The notes under the pieces are model-generated. The model made no database searches. It was not told where the DNA came from and saw nothing but the letters and a program-made list of their open reading frames with translations. Below, one piece after another: positions 1-8,870 of a stretch of 64,000 bases of DNA. The position numbers and the translations under genes were made by a program. The stretch lies in contig NZ_BMTU01000009.1 in assembly GCF_014649835.1 (NCBI RefSeq), positions 186,001 through 250,000 on the forward strand. Direction: 5' to 3'. The stretch comes from Streptomyces pilosus (lineage in GTDB: Bacteria; Actinomycetota; Actinomycetes; Streptomycetales; Streptomycetaceae). Each line of letters starts with the position of its first letter. Positions within the stretch are counted from its first letter, which is position 1.

Positions 1-448
1 CGTCCGTGCCGTCGAGGCGGGCTGCCGGGACGCGCTCGCCGAAGGACCCCTGGGCGGACACCCGGTGACCGGGCTGCGGGTCACCCTGACCGACGGCTCG
101 ACCCATGTGAAGGACTCCTCGGACACCGCCTTCCGCACCGCGGGACGGCTCGGACTGCGGGACGCCCTGCGGGCCTGCGCGATGGTCCTGCTGGAACCGG
201 TCGTCGAGGTCACGGTCACCGTGCCCGAGGACGCGGTCGGCGGGGTGCTCGGTGATCTGGCCGCGCGCCGCGGCCGGGTGACGGGCTCCGTCACCCGGGC
301 GGGTGGCACGGTCGTCACCGCCACCGTGCCGCTGGCCGAACTCTTCGGCTACGCGACCCGGTTGCGCAGCCGCACCCAGGGCCGCGGCACCTTCACCACC
401 CGGCCCGCCGGATTCGCGCCGGCGCCCGCGCCCGCGGCCGCGCGGTAA
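1..448 (+). CDS. Elongation factor G-like protein (EF-G2 type), C-terminal part only
   Basis: Only the last ~148 codons lie in the window; the frame is open from base 2 and stops at TAA 446-448. The protein reads like EF-G domains IV-V: a 'GLRVTLTDGSTHVKDSSD' stretch followed by 'FRTAGRLGLRDAL' and 'LLEPVVEVTVTVPED', which matches the domain IV/V junction of translational GTPases. The tail is an Ala/Pro-rich extension. Streptomyces carry a canonical FusA in the str operon and a second, divergent EF-G elsewhere; the absence of ribosomal-protein neighbours fits the second kind. Its function is unproven: ribosome rescue or a tetracycline-resistance-like role are possibilities for such paralogues. 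The GTPase domain is outside the window, so its activity cannot be judged. Confidence 0.85.
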   Translation, partial: VRAVEAGCRDALAEGPLGGHPVTGLRVTLTDGSTHVKDSSDTAFRTAGRLGLRDALRACAMVLLEPVVEVTVTVPEDAVGGVLGDLAARRGRVTGSVTRAGGTVVTATVPLAELFGYATRLRSRTQGRGTFTTRPAGFAPAPAPAAAR

Positions 449-457
449 CGCGTGAAC

Positions 458-493
458 GGCGGCCCCTCCCGCGACGCGCCGGGAGGGGCCGCC
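458..493. terminator. Strong hairpin terminator after the EF-G-like gene
   Basis: A perfect 13-bp inverted repeat (GGCGGCCCCTCCC at 458-470, its complement at 481-493) with a 10-nt loop lies 10 bp after the EF-G2 stop. There is no T-run, as is usual for Streptomyces terminators. Confidence 0.75.
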
Positions 494-506
494 ACCGCCG
501 CCGTAC

Positions 507-546
507 GAGCACACCCCGACCGTCGGCGTCGGTCGGGGGCGTGCTC
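507..546. terminator. Second hairpin, probably serving the convergent gene
   Basis: GAGCAC-A-CCCCGACC (507-521) pairs with GGTCGGGG-GC-GTGCTC (531-546), a long stem with a small bulge, just beyond the 3' end of the minus-strand gene that stops at 559. The two hairpins isolate the convergent genes. Confidence 0.6.
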
Positions 547-558
547 CCGGCGCCGGGG

Positions 559-2361
559 TCAGGGGTAGGACACCACCTTGGACGGCACGGTGTCGGTGCC
601 CGAGGTGGGAGCCCCGGTGTCGTTGATGACGCACTCGTACTGCCCGTGCCCGCTCAGCGACACGACGAGCAGGTGGTGGAAGCGCACGCCCGGGCGCCGC
701 GGGGCGGCGAACCCGTGGTGCTGGACGATGGCCGGGTTCACGTTGTAGTAGCAGTAGCTGCCCATGCCCCAGCCCTCGTGCTCGGTGACCCGGTCGCCGA
801 CCTTGTAGGCCGCGTAGCCCTTGATCGCGCCGTTCTGGATCGACGCCTGGTCGGGTGCGTCGTAGGCCTTCTCGTTCTGGAAGAAGATCGTGCGGCCCCG
901 CTCGCCGTTCCACTGCACGTCGTACTTGTTGAAGTGCTCGACGAACAGGCCGGTGGCCAGGACGTCGTGGCCGTTGACGACGACGCCGTAGTCGCAGCGG
1001 TTGGTCTCCCAGCCGACGCCGTCGCCGTGGTCGGCGCGCCAGACCCAGGTGTGGTCGATGACGGTGTGCCGGGCGTTGACCACCATGCTGGTGGTCGCCT
1101 TGCCGGGCCCGGCCCCGCCGATCCGGATGAAGACGTCCTGCACGGTGATGGGGTCGGCCGAGTGGTTCCGTGACGAGCCGCTCGGGCCGATCTCCAGCAG
1201 CGTACGGGAGTTGACCGGTCCGGCGTCGATCAGGAAGCCGGCCAGCCGTACGCCGTCGACGTCGGCGACCCGCATCGCCGTGGCGCCGTTGCCGGGGATG
1301 AGGGTGGCGTAGCCGAGACCCAGGACGACCGTGCCGGGGCGGTCGACGCGGACCGGCTGGTCGACGCGGTAGATGCCCGGTGTGAGCAGCAGGTGGAGGC
1401 CCTGGGCGAGCGCCTGGTTGAGGGTGGCCGCCGAGTCGCCCGGCCGGGCGACGTAGAAGCGGTCCAGCGGCAGGGAGGTGCCGCGCGGGGTGCCGTTGCC
1501 CCAGGTGACACCGCGCGCGTTGCGGCGCAGGGCGGGGAGGAAGACGCGGTACCGGTCGCCGTCGAGGTACAGGAAGGGCTTCTCGCGGGAGATCGGGGTC
1601 GTGTCGAGGGTGGTGTAGGGCGGCTCGGGGAAGCTCTGGGCGGGCGCCCCCTCGACGCCGGAGAACACCATGTTCCACACGGCGTTGGTCCAGCCGCCGA
1701 CCGCGCTGTCCCGGGTGTACCACTGCTGCTGCGAGTACGGTCCGACCGTGCCGTCGACGCGGCTGTCGGCGATGTAGCCGCCGCTCGCCCAGCCGTACCC
1801 GGACGGGGCGAGGTTGAGGCCGCCGCGGATGTGCATCCTGCGGAACGGCGCGGCCTGCGCGACCGCCCACCGGTTGGTGCCGCTGACCGGGACCACGGCC
1901 AGGTTCTCCGCCGAACGCCAGAAGTTCTGTGTGGCGTTGCCGTCGAACCAGCCGGCGTCGACCGTCACGTCGCCGTTGATGGTGGTGTCGTCGGGGGAGA
2001 GGCCGAGCCCGGAGATCGAGGTGTAGAAGCCGATCTGCGCGTTGAGCCCGTGGTACGTGCCGGGCTTGAACAGCAGTTGGTAGCGGCCGGTGCCGAACTG
2101 TGCCGACTCCTGGCGGGCGAACACCTCGTCCAGCCGGGCCTGGATCCCCGGCGTGGACGGGTCGAAGACGATGACGTTGGGGCCGAGATCACCGCCGCCC
2201 TTCAGCCGGCGCGGTTTTCCGCGTCCCGCCGGGGGTGCGGCGGAGGCGGCCGAGGGCAGTCCGGCGAGTACGGGAGCGGCGGCCACGGCGCCCAGGACGG
2301 TGCGGCGGCCGAGCACGGGACGGCCGGAGGGCGGGGGCGCGGAGGGGGAGTCGGACGTCAT
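559..2361 (-). CDS. Secreted right-handed beta-helix protein (GH55/pectate-lyase-like)
   Basis: 600-residue exported protein. The N-terminus has a twin-arginine motif (GRRTVLG near residue 19) followed by a hydrophobic Ala-rich segment and a likely cleavage site before residue 45. The mature part has two similar halves built on a motif in which an 'LLFKPGTYHGLNAQIGFY'-like or 'LLTPGIYRVDQPVRV' coil leads into a hydrophobic ladder with 'VLGLGYATL', typical of GH55-like paired beta-helices and pectate-lyase folds. Close homologues in Streptomyces are often labelled 'adenylyl cyclase' in databases; I see no cyclase motif and regard that name as an inherited error. I cannot identify catalytic residues. 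The promoter and operator upstream have the same layout as those of the GH81 glucanase at 16649-19426, which suggests a role in beta-glucan use (inference). Confidence 0.75.
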   Translation of the reverse strand: MTSDSPSAPPPSGRPVLGRRTVLGAVAAAPVLAGLPSAASAAPPAGRGKPRRLKGGGDLGPNVIVFDPSTPGIQARLDEVFARQESAQFGTGRYQLLFKPGTYHGLNAQIGFYTSISGLGLSPDDTTINGDVTVDAGWFDGNATQNFWRSAENLAVVPVSGTNRWAVAQAAPFRRMHIRGGLNLAPSGYGWASGGYIADSRVDGTVGPYSQQQWYTRDSAVGGWTNAVWNMVFSGVEGAPAQSFPEPPYTTLDTTPISREKPFLYLDGDRYRVFLPALRRNARGVTWGNGTPRGTSLPLDRFYVARPGDSAATLNQALAQGLHLLLTPGIYRVDQPVRVDRPGTVVLGLGYATLIPGNGATAMRVADVDGVRLAGFLIDAGPVNSRTLLEIGPSGSSRNHSADPITVQDVFIRIGGAGPGKATTSMVVNARHTVIDHTWVWRADHGDGVGWETNRCDYGVVVNGHDVLATGLFVEHFNKYDVQWNGERGRTIFFQNEKAYDAPDQASIQNGAIKGYAAYKVGDRVTEHEGWGMGSYCYYNVNPAIVQHHGFAAPRRPGVRFHHLLVVSLSGHGQYECVINDTGAPTSGTDTVPSKVVSYP

Positions 2362-2403
2362 GGGGCGGCTCTCCTGGTTCAGGAAGTGAACGGCGTGGGG
2401 TGG

Positions 2404-2417
2404 TGGGAGCGCTCTCT
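2404..2417. promoter_or_regulatory. CebR/LacI-type operator upstream of the beta-helix gene
   Basis: TGGGAGCGCTCTCT; the GAGCGCTC core is a perfect palindrome and 12 of 14 bases match TGGGAGCGCTCCCA, the box recognised by CebR-like LacI-family repressors. It lies 43 bp before the start codon at 2361 and 10 bp downstream of a candidate -10 element. Confidence 0.65.
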
Positions 2418-2426
2418 CGCCGCTGA

Positions 2427-2455
2427 ATGGTTCATGCCCGGAACGAGTGCGTCAA
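2427..2455 (-). promoter_or_regulatory. Candidate promoter of the beta-helix gene
   Basis: Minus-strand TTGACG (2455-2450), a 17-bp spacer, then AACCAT (2432-2427). The -35 is good and the -10 weak, but the spacing from -10 to operator (10 bp) equals that at the GH81 gene. Confidence 0.45.
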
Positions 2456-2768
2456 GAGGTGCCGCACGAGTTGGGCGAGTCCGTCCAAACCCTTGACGCG
2501 CCGCTCCGGGACGGTTTAACTCACGTCCTAAATTAAGCCATGAGGCGCCCTCCTCGTGCCAGTCCGTGATCCGCGTCCCCGTGCACCCGCCCGTAGGTAC
2601 GTCCTCCCGGAGGGGGCAACAGGAGTCATCCGCGGTGCCCGAGCCGCGGCCACCGGCGCCGTGTTGCCGCCTCCGGCACTCGCCGCCTCGGCCTGCGGAG
2701 GCGGTTGGAGCACGGATGGCGTCGGTGACGCGCCTGCCGCAGTTCGGGCCGGAAAAACACAGAAGGAA
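2456..2768. other. Intergenic stretch without recognisable gene
   Basis: About 310 bp upstream of the beta-helix promoter and beyond the GlsB terminator. It holds an AT-rich patch (around 2513-2537, a TTTAA...TTAA imperfect inverted repeat), unusual for this genome and possibly another regulatory site. Open frames here lack normal codon bias. Confidence 0.4.
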
Positions 2769-2798
2769 CGGCTCCTCGTCTTGTGGGACGAGGAGCCG
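2769..2798. terminator. Hairpin terminator after glsB-like gene
   Basis: Perfect 12-bp stem, CGGCTCCTCGTC (2769-2780) with its complement at 2787-2798 and a 6-nt loop. It lies 22 bp past the stop of the minus-strand gene at 2821. Confidence 0.75.
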
Positions 2799-2820
2799 CT
2801 CCGGGCCGTGTGAGTACCGG

Positions 2821-3099
2821 TCAGGCGTGACGGTGGGAGTGGCGGTTGCCGGTGATCACGCGGTAGAGGGCGAGCAGGATGACGGAGCCGACGATGGCGG
2901 CGATCCAGGTCGACAGGTCGAAGAAGCCGTCGATGGAGTCGACGCCGAAGATCACCTTGCCGAGCCAGCCGCCGAGGAGGCCGCCCGCGATGCCGATGAG
3001 CATCGTGATGATGACGCCGCCCGGGTCCTTGCCCGGCATCAGCGCCTTGGCGATGAGGCCCGCGAGCAGGCCGATGAAGATCCAAGCGATGATGCCCAT
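2821..3099 (-). CDS. GlsB/YeaQ/YmgE family small membrane protein
   Basis: 92 residues, three hydrophobic segments (about residues 3-20, 30-50 and 62-80) and the glycine-rich 'GIAGGLLGGWLGKVIFG' middle helix typical of the transglycosylase-associated/GlsB family (Pfam Transgly_assoc). These are small stress-associated membrane proteins of unknown mechanism. I chose the ATG at 3099, not the upstream start at 3174, because GGTAGGAG lies 8 nt before it, the hydrophobic domain begins immediately, and the extra 25 residues are Arg-rich and unlike the family. The gene is monocistronic, with a terminator at 2769-2798. Confidence 0.88.
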   Translation of the reverse strand: MGIIAWIFIGLLAGLIAKALMPGKDPGGVIITMLIGIAGGLLGGWLGKVIFGVDSIDGFFDLSTWIAAIVGSVILLALYRVITGNRHSHRHA

Positions 3100-3306
3100 G
3101 TTAGGTCTCCTACCTCGTCGTATAAAGTTTCTGTTAGCCCTCCGTATGTACCGCCGCGCCACTTCCAAACACATCGCGCCGTCATCTCTCGGACGGTTTT
3201 CCGTTTTGTCCCGTCTTGCTCCTCGCCGTCCGGCTGAGGAGCGGCCGGACAGCGGGTCCGCATCACTTCTGTACCCTGCGGACGCGGAGGGGACCGGTTT
3301 CAGGGT

Positions 3307-3333
3307 GGCCGGGTCCCGGACGGGGACCCGGCC
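3307..3333. terminator. Terminator of the MoxR-VWA operon
   Basis: Perfect 11-bp stem (3307-3317 with 3323-3333, GGCCGGGTCCC and complement) with a 5-nt loop, 8 bp after the operon's last stop codon at 3341. Confidence 0.75.
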
Positions 3334-3340
3334 ACGGCTG

Positions 3341-6259
3341 TCACGTGCTGGCGAGCAGCGACTCCAGAGCCCCGGCGGCCGCCGGGTGCCGGGTCGTCAG
3401 CACGGCGCCCGCCGGGCACGGACCGGACGCCGCCGCCCACCCGCCGTCGCAGCCCAGCAGCGCCGCCACCGCGTCGCACGCCCCCGGATGTGCGGTAAGC
3501 AACGCCGCGCCCGGCCGAGCCGGGGCCTCGGGACGTGCCCACCCGTCGTCGCAGCCGAGCAGCTCCGCCATCGCGTCGCAGGCCGCCGGGTGCGCCGTGA
3601 GCAGTGCCGCCCCACGGCGGACATCGGCCACGGGCTTCGCGGCGGACGGACTCGTCTGCGGCATCCGCCACGGCGGCACCCACGCGTCCAGTGCCTCCAG
3701 CCGGCCCGGGAAGATCCGCCCGGCCTCGCGGATCAGCAGTGGGGCGAGGTCCGCGGCGCCCGACCGCAGGGTGGTGATCAGGAGCGGCAGCCACGGCAGC
3801 AGTACCGCGTCCGGCAGCCGCCCGAAGGCGTTCGACACCGCCTCCACGACCACGTCCGCCAGCCCCGGCACGGGCCCCAGCGCGTGCACGAAACCGCTGA
3901 GATAGCGCGGATAGGCTGGCACCACCAACGGGTTGTCCAGCAAGGCCGCACAGCGGGCCCGCAGTTCGCCCCGGGACAGGGTGCCGAGCTGCACCTGCGC
4001 CGCCCACAGCAGTGCCGTCTTCTCCGGGTCCTCCGGGTGGCACTGCGCGACCGCGAGCTCCAGCTGCGCCCGGTCGCAGCCGAGGGACAGCGCCAGGCTC
4101 TCCATGCTGAACAGGAAGCCCAGCATCGCCGCCACCTGCCCCACCGTCGCGTCCTCGTCGCGGAACGCCGTCGGCAGCAGGGTGCAGTAGTGCGCGTAGC
4201 CCGTCTTGACGAAGGACTCGATCCAGCCCGGCAGCGCCGGCTCGTGGGTGCGGTAGTACGCCAGCAGCGCACGCGCCCGGCGCAGCACCTCCGGCGCCCC
4301 GTCGACACTGCGCTCGGCGGCCAGCACCTTCAGCGCGTGCGTGCCGAGCTCGTCGGCCAGGCGCCGGCCGCGCAGGTACAGGAGCGTGTCCTCGACCGCC
4401 GCCAGCACGTCCGCCGTGGTCGCCTGCGGCCCGTAGGCGTCGCGCCGCAACCGCTGCTCCAGCACCTGTTCCAGGCTGACGCCCTCGTAGCCGAGCTCGA
4501 TGAGGGCCCGCTGGTGGGTGCCGACCGCCAGGTCCCAGGACTCCTGGATCGACCGCTCCCCGAGCCGCCGCTCGCCCATGATCGGCCGTGCCGCGCCGTG
4601 CGGCATCAGCCGCCGCAGCATCCACAGCACGTCGGAGCACGCCTCCAGTTCCGGCCGGGACGTCATGTCGAGCAACGCCCGCTGCACGCCCCGCTGCTGC
4701 AGCTTCAGCCCCAGCGGTTCGAGCCGGTCGTACACGTCGCGGGCGAGCGGCGGCAGCGCCTCGTAGCCGACCTGTCCGATCCGGTCGCCGCCCATCATGA
4801 TGTCGACGAGCCGGCGCACGTCCCGCCGCCCGGGAACGCTGTCCTTCTCGATGCAGGTGACCGCCGCGTCCTGGAAGTCGTACGGCGTCGGCTTGGCGCG
4901 GTCCCGCATCCCGGCGAGCAGGATCGACGTCTCGAACACGGCGATGGCGTCGGCGGTGGAGGCGAGGTAGCCGTTGCGCCGGGCCGCCCGCACGATGTCC
5001 ACCGACCAGCCCAGCAGTTCCGCCTCGTCCAGCGCGTCGAGCACGGGCGGCCGGCGCAGGAACCCGGACAGTCTGTCCCCGGCGGCCGCAGGCGGCGCGG
5101 GGACGGCCGGGGCGGCGGCCACCGCCTTCTTCGCGGACTTCTTCGTCCCCGCCTGGCCGTCCAGCCGGTAGGGCTTCACCCGGGTCCGCTTCAGGCTCTT
5201 CGCCCACTCCGTCGCCGCGATCGACACCGAGCCCGCCGCCAGGCCGAACTGCGCCTCGATCGCCGCGTGGCTGGACGGGATCAGCCCGTACTGCCAGGTG
5301 GTGGCGGTGCGCGGCGAGATCGTGAACGTCCCGGAGGCGCCGTGCACCCCGAACTCCTCGACCCGGCTGGCCGCGTGGAACGCCCCGCACACGTACAGGC
5401 AGTCCTCCGGGTCCGTGCCGGTCGCCGCCAGGTGTTCGCGCATCCGCGTCCACATGTACCGCTCGCGGTCCTCGTCGACCCGCACCCGCGTGCCGTCCCC
5501 GGGGGCGAGCCGCCGGAACAGGCTGCCGATGAGGAACATCACCTGACGGTAGGTGTCGTGGTCGGCGGCGCTGCCGCCGAGCGGCACCTCGACGTACTGG
5601 TGCCACCACTCCGACCAGTGCCGCACCTTGCCGTGGCGCAGCAGATGCTCCTCCAGCTCGGCGAAGCGCGGACGCAGGTCGCCGATCTCGACGCCGACGG
5701 CCTCACCGTGCAGCGCGGCCTCCGTCCCCTCCGGCTGCTCGGCCCCCGCACGGTCCTCGGGGGCGTGCTCGCCCCTGCTGTCCCACTGGAACACGTGGTC
5801 GGAGGACCGGTCGACGAGGACCAGTTCCACCCCGGGCGTGTCCAGCGCGTACGCGATCGCCTGGCACTCGGCCGACGCCTCGGTGATCGGCGCGACGACC
5901 GACAGCGGCGCCCACTCCTGGGGGAAGCCGTCGATGTCACCGGCGAAGGCCTGCACCGCCACCGGCAGCCGGCAGTTGCGCAGCTCGGTCAGCAGCGGCG
6001 CCATGTCCTCGCACAGCTCCAGGTACACGACCTTCGGCTGCTTCTCGCGCAGCCGGCGGGCCATGGCGAGCGCGGAGGCGGGGGAGTGGTGACAGACGGG
6101 GAAGATCTCCAGCGGCTCGCGCACCGCCCGGTCCACGTCGTCGACCATGCCGAGCAGGATGCCCTCCAGGGCGTCCGGCCCGCCCGCGAAGGTGGCGGCG
6201 GCCTCCTGGAGCTGTCCGCGCAGCGCGGCGAACGACGTGCTCTCCTGCGGCCCGCTCAT
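3341..6259 (-). CDS. DUF5682-like protein, putative TIKI/EreA-type hydrolase
   Basis: 972-residue protein, last gene of the operon; its ATG overlaps the MoxR stop (ATGA, 6256-6259). The N-terminal ~300 residues carry spaced motifs: 'PVCHHSPAS' (His57-His58), 'VVYLELCEDM' (Glu81), 'RERYMWTRM' (Arg266, Met269) and 'VCGAFHAASR' (His295). A first His motif, a Glu, an Arg-xx-Met and a late G-x-x-H resemble the TraB/ChaN/TIKI-EreA superfamily of metal-dependent hydrolases; this resemblance is my inference. A Lys/Ala linker follows at about residues 375-390, then a long alpha-helical region of unknown role. The last ~95 residues are three imperfect ~30-residue repeats (GAALLTAHPxACDAxAxLLGCD). DUF5682 proteins are known to neighbour MoxR and VWA genes, as here. 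Confidence 0.72.
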   Translation of the reverse strand: MSGPQESTSFAALRGQLQEAAATFAGGPDALEGILLGMVDDVDRAVREPLEIFPVCHHSPASALAMARRLREKQPKVVYLELCEDMAPLLTELRNCRLPVAVQAFAGDIDGFPQEWAPLSVVAPITEASAECQAIAYALDTPGVELVLVDRSSDHVFQWDSRGEHAPEDRAGAEQPEGTEAALHGEAVGVEIGDLRPRFAELEEHLLRHGKVRHWSEWWHQYVEVPLGGSAADHDTYRQVMFLIGSLFRRLAPGDGTRVRVDEDRERYMWTRMREHLAATGTDPEDCLYVCGAFHAASRVEEFGVHGASGTFTISPRTATTWQYGLIPSSHAAIEAQFGLAAGSVSIAATEWAKSLKRTRVKPYRLDGQAGTKKSAKKAVAAAPAVPAPPAAAGDRLSGFLRRPPVLDALDEAELLGWSVDIVRAARRNGYLASTADAIAVFETSILLAGMRDRAKPTPYDFQDAAVTCIEKDSVPGRRDVRRLVDIMMGGDRIGQVGYEALPPLARDVYDRLEPLGLKLQQRGVQRALLDMTSRPELEACSDVLWMLRRLMPHGAARPIMGERRLGERSIQESWDLAVGTHQRALIELGYEGVSLEQVLEQRLRRDAYGPQATTADVLAAVEDTLLYLRGRRLADELGTHALKVLAAERSVDGAPEVLRRARALLAYYRTHEPALPGWIESFVKTGYAHYCTLLPTAFRDEDATVGQVAAMLGFLFSMESLALSLGCDRAQLELAVAQCHPEDPEKTALLWAAQVQLGTLSRGELRARCAALLDNPLVVPAYPRYLSGFVHALGPVPGLADVVVEAVSNAFGRLPDAVLLPWLPLLITTLRSGAADLAPLLIREAGRIFPGRLEALDAWVPPWRMPQTSPSAAKPVADVRRGAALLTAHPAACDAMAELLGCDDGWARPEAPARPGAALLTAHPGACDAVAALLGCDGGWAAASGPCPAGAVLTTRHPAAAGALESLLAST

Positions 6260-7380
6260 GACAGCGTCGCGATCGCGTCGCGGCCGCCCTCCAGGAACTC
6301 GGGCCAGGAGCCGCCCTGCTCCTTGCTGCGCGGCTCGACGACCCCGTGCAGGTACTTGTTGAGGATGGCCAGGTCCTCCGGCTCGCGCCGGGTCAGCGAA
6401 CCGACCAGTGACGAGGCGAGGGTGCGGGCGGTGAGGGCCCGCTCGCCGAAGAAGTTGCTGTGCAGGACGGCGTCCTCCAGCACACCGATCTGTTCGGCCG
6501 TGGACAGCGCCGACTCCAGCTTCTCGTCGTCGCTGCCGGCCGCCGCGGCCGAGGCGCGCAGGTCGGCGAAGCTCTGCAGCAGCACGTCGAGCAGGGTCGG
6601 CGGCACGTCCAGGTCGATCGCGTGCCGGCGCAGCAGTTCCTCGGTGCGGAAGCGGACGATCTCCGCCTCGCTCTTCTTGTTCGTCACGACCGGGATGCGG
6701 ACGAAGTTGAAGCGCCGCTTGAGCGCGGACGACAGGTCGTTGACGCCCCGGTCACGGCTGTTGGCCGTGGCGATGATCGAGAAGCCCGGCTTGGCGAACA
6801 CGATGTTGTCGTCGCCGCCCCCGCTCTCCAGCTCGGGAACCGAGATGTACTTCTCGGAGAGGATGGAGATCAGCGCGTCCTGCACGTCGCTCGTGGACCG
6901 GGTCAGCTCCTCGAAGCGGCCGATGGCCCCGGCCTCCATCGCGGTCATGATCGGCGAGGGGATCATCGACTCCCGCGACTGCCCCTTGGCGATCACCATC
7001 GACACGTTCCACGAGTACTTGATGTGGTCCTCGGTGGTGCCGGCCGTGCCCTGCACGACCAGCGTGGAGTTGCGGCAGATCGCGGCGGACAGCAGCTCCG
7101 CGAGCCAGCTCTTGCCCGTGCCCGGGTCACCGATGAGCAGCAGGCCCCGGTCGGAGGCGAGGGTGACGATGGACCGCTCGACGAAGCTCCGGTCACCGAA
7201 CCACTTCTGCGACACCTCCCGGTCCAGTCCGTCGGCCCGCTCGGAACCGAGGATGAACAGACGGACCATCTTCGGCGACAGGCGCCACGAGAACGGCTTG
7301 GGGCCGTCGTCGATCGACTCCAGCCAGTCGAGCTCCTCGGCGTACTTGATCTCGGCGGGCGCGCGCAGCAGGTCGGACAT
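6256..7380 (-). CDS. MoxR-family AAA+ ATPase
   Basis: 374-residue AAA+ ATPase. Walker A is GDPGTGKS at residues 84-91, the pore/insert region has 'GAIGRFEELTRST', and sensor 1 is 'FSIIATANSRDRGV', followed by 'SSALKRRFNFVRIPV' with the arginine finger. MoxR ATPases act as chaperone-like remodellers together with VWA-domain partners, which fits the adjacent upstream VWA gene. I start at ATG 7380; the open frame extends further upstream but only as shadow of the VWA gene, and the protein N-terminus (MSDLLRAPAEIKYAEELDWL) is well formed. The 59-bp gap to the VWA gene is the largest inside the operon. Confidence 0.92.
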   Translation of the reverse strand: MSDLLRAPAEIKYAEELDWLESIDDGPKPFSWRLSPKMVRLFILGSERADGLDREVSQKWFGDRSFVERSIVTLASDRGLLLIGDPGTGKSWLAELLSAAICRNSTLVVQGTAGTTEDHIKYSWNVSMVIAKGQSRESMIPSPIMTAMEAGAIGRFEELTRSTSDVQDALISILSEKYISVPELESGGGDDNIVFAKPGFSIIATANSRDRGVNDLSSALKRRFNFVRIPVVTNKKSEAEIVRFRTEELLRRHAIDLDVPPTLLDVLLQSFADLRASAAAAGSDDEKLESALSTAEQIGVLEDAVLHSNFFGERALTARTLASSLVGSLTRREPEDLAILNKYLHGVVEPRSKEQGGSWPEFLEGGRDAIATLS

Positions 7381-7439
7381 GAGGGAAGGCCTTTCGTACG
7401 GGGATCGAAGAGAGTCAGGGGTGACGCCGCACGGTCGAC

Positions 7440-8870
7440 TCACGTGAGGAACGTCTTGAGCTCGTGCACGAGCTTCTTGATGTGGCCGGAGATCACCGGC
7501 GTACCGAGGTCCTTGAACTTCTCCCGGAACCACGGGTTGACGCTGCCGCGGCCGCCGCTGGTCACCGAACCCACCGGGATGAACTTCGCCCCCGAGCGGT
7601 GCACGGCGGCCATGCTCTCGAACAGCTCGTGCGTGCGCCATTCGTAGAAGTCGGAGATCCACACCACGACCGTGTTGCGCGGCTCGGCGATCTTGGGCCG
7701 GGCGAGCGCCATGGCGACGGTGCCGTCGGTGCCCCCGCCGAGCTTGGTGCGCAGCAGCGTCTCGAACGGGTCGTGCGACCACGGGGTGAGGTCCAGCGCC
7801 TGCGTGTCGTACGCGATGAGGTGCACGTCGACCTTCGGCAGCCCGGCGAAGATGGACGCCAGGATGGTGCAGTTGACCATCGAGTCGACCATGGAACCCG
7901 ACTGGTCCACCACCACGATCAGCCGCTGCGGTGTCGTCTTGCGGCTGGTGTGCCGGTAGTAGAGCCGGTCGACGTAGAGCCGCTCCTCCTCCGGGCTCCA
8001 GTTGGTGAGGTTCTTCCATATGGTGCGGTCGAGGTCGAGGTTGCGGAAGACCCGCTTGGGCGGCACGGACCGGTCGATCTCCCCGACGGTCGCCTTCTCC
8101 ACCTGGCTGCGCAGCACCTGGGCGACCTCGTCGACGTAGCGCCGGATCAGCGCCTTGGCGTTGGCCAGGGCCACCCCGGAGAGGTTGTCCTTGTCCCGCA
8201 GCAACTGCTCGATCAGGGACATGCTCGGCGTCAGCTGCGACGCCAGCGCCGGGTCGGCCAGCACCTCACGCAACCGCATCCGCTTGACCAGACCTGCCTC
8301 GATGGCCCCCAGCTCCGGCCCGATCCCCGGTATCAGCCGGCTGAGGTCGGGCGTGGGCCCGCCGACACCGGTACCGGTCGGAGAGACGCCCCCGCCGGCC
8401 CCCGCCCGGTTCGTGCCGCCGCGGCCTCCGCGCAGGTCGCCGGGCCGGCAGCCCAGCGCCCGCTCCAGCCAGCCCGCGTCGGACTGCCAGCGGGCCAACT
8501 GCTCGGCGGTGACGGCACCGGAACCGGAGGCGAAGACGTTGAGCAGCACCTTGGAGGCGAGCGCGGCGCGCCGTACCTCCGCCGCCCGGTCACGCGTGCC
8601 CTCCTCGTCCGGCGCCGGCGTCATCAGCCCGTCGAACTCGGCCGCCAGCTCCGGATGCCGCTGCACCACGGAGTCGACCGACGCCCCAGGGTCGAGCAGC
8701 GCCGCCGGGAGTCCGACGTCCTCGACCACGGCGAGGCTCGCCGACTCCAGGGATGCCTGCTCCTCCGGGTCGAACAGCCGGGCCAGCAGCCGCCAGTACA
8801 GCACCTGCCGCCGGTTCTCATCGGGTTCGGGCGCGGGCGCCGGAACCCCTGCGATGCTCACCTCGCTCAT
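7440..8870 (-). CDS. VWA-domain protein, MoxR partner
   Basis: 476 residues. The C-terminal half is a von Willebrand A domain with a complete MIDAS: DQSGS at residues 322-326, a Thr in 'GGGTDGT' near 375, and 'WISDFYEW' as the third loop. The N-terminal half is helical with a Gly/Thr-rich linker around residues 145-172. The true start is ATG 8870, which overlaps the preceding stop (ATGA); the much longer open frame upstream is out of phase with the neighbouring real gene. VWA proteins bind metal-dependently to targets and bring them to the MoxR ATPase. Co-transcription with MoxR and the DUF5682-like gene suggests one complex. Confidence 0.9.
   Translation of the reverse strand: MSEVSIAGVPAPAPEPDENRRQVLYWRLLARLFDPEEQASLESASLAVVEDVGLPAALLDPGASVDSVVQRHPELAAEFDGLMTPAPDEEGTRDRAAEVRRAALASKVLLNVFASGSGAVTAEQLARWQSDAGWLERALGCRPGDLRGGRGGTNRAGAGGGVSPTGTGVGGPTPDLSRLIPGIGPELGAIEAGLVKRMRLREVLADPALASQLTPSMSLIEQLLRDKDNLSGVALANAKALIRRYVDEVAQVLRSQVEKATVGEIDRSVPPKRVFRNLDLDRTIWKNLTNWSPEEERLYVDRLYYRHTSRKTTPQRLIVVVDQSGSMVDSMVNCTILASIFAGLPKVDVHLIAYDTQALDLTPWSHDPFETLLRTKLGGGTDGTVAMALARPKIAEPRNTVVVWISDFYEWRTHELFESMAAVHRSGAKFIPVGSVTSGGRGSVNPWFREKFKDLGTPVISGHIKKLVHELKTFLT

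Noticed and set aside
2879..7447. A 1,522-codon plus-strand frame across the MoxR operon
   Set aside because: Shadow of the GlsB, DUF5682-like and MoxR genes; no ribosome-binding site and no motif.
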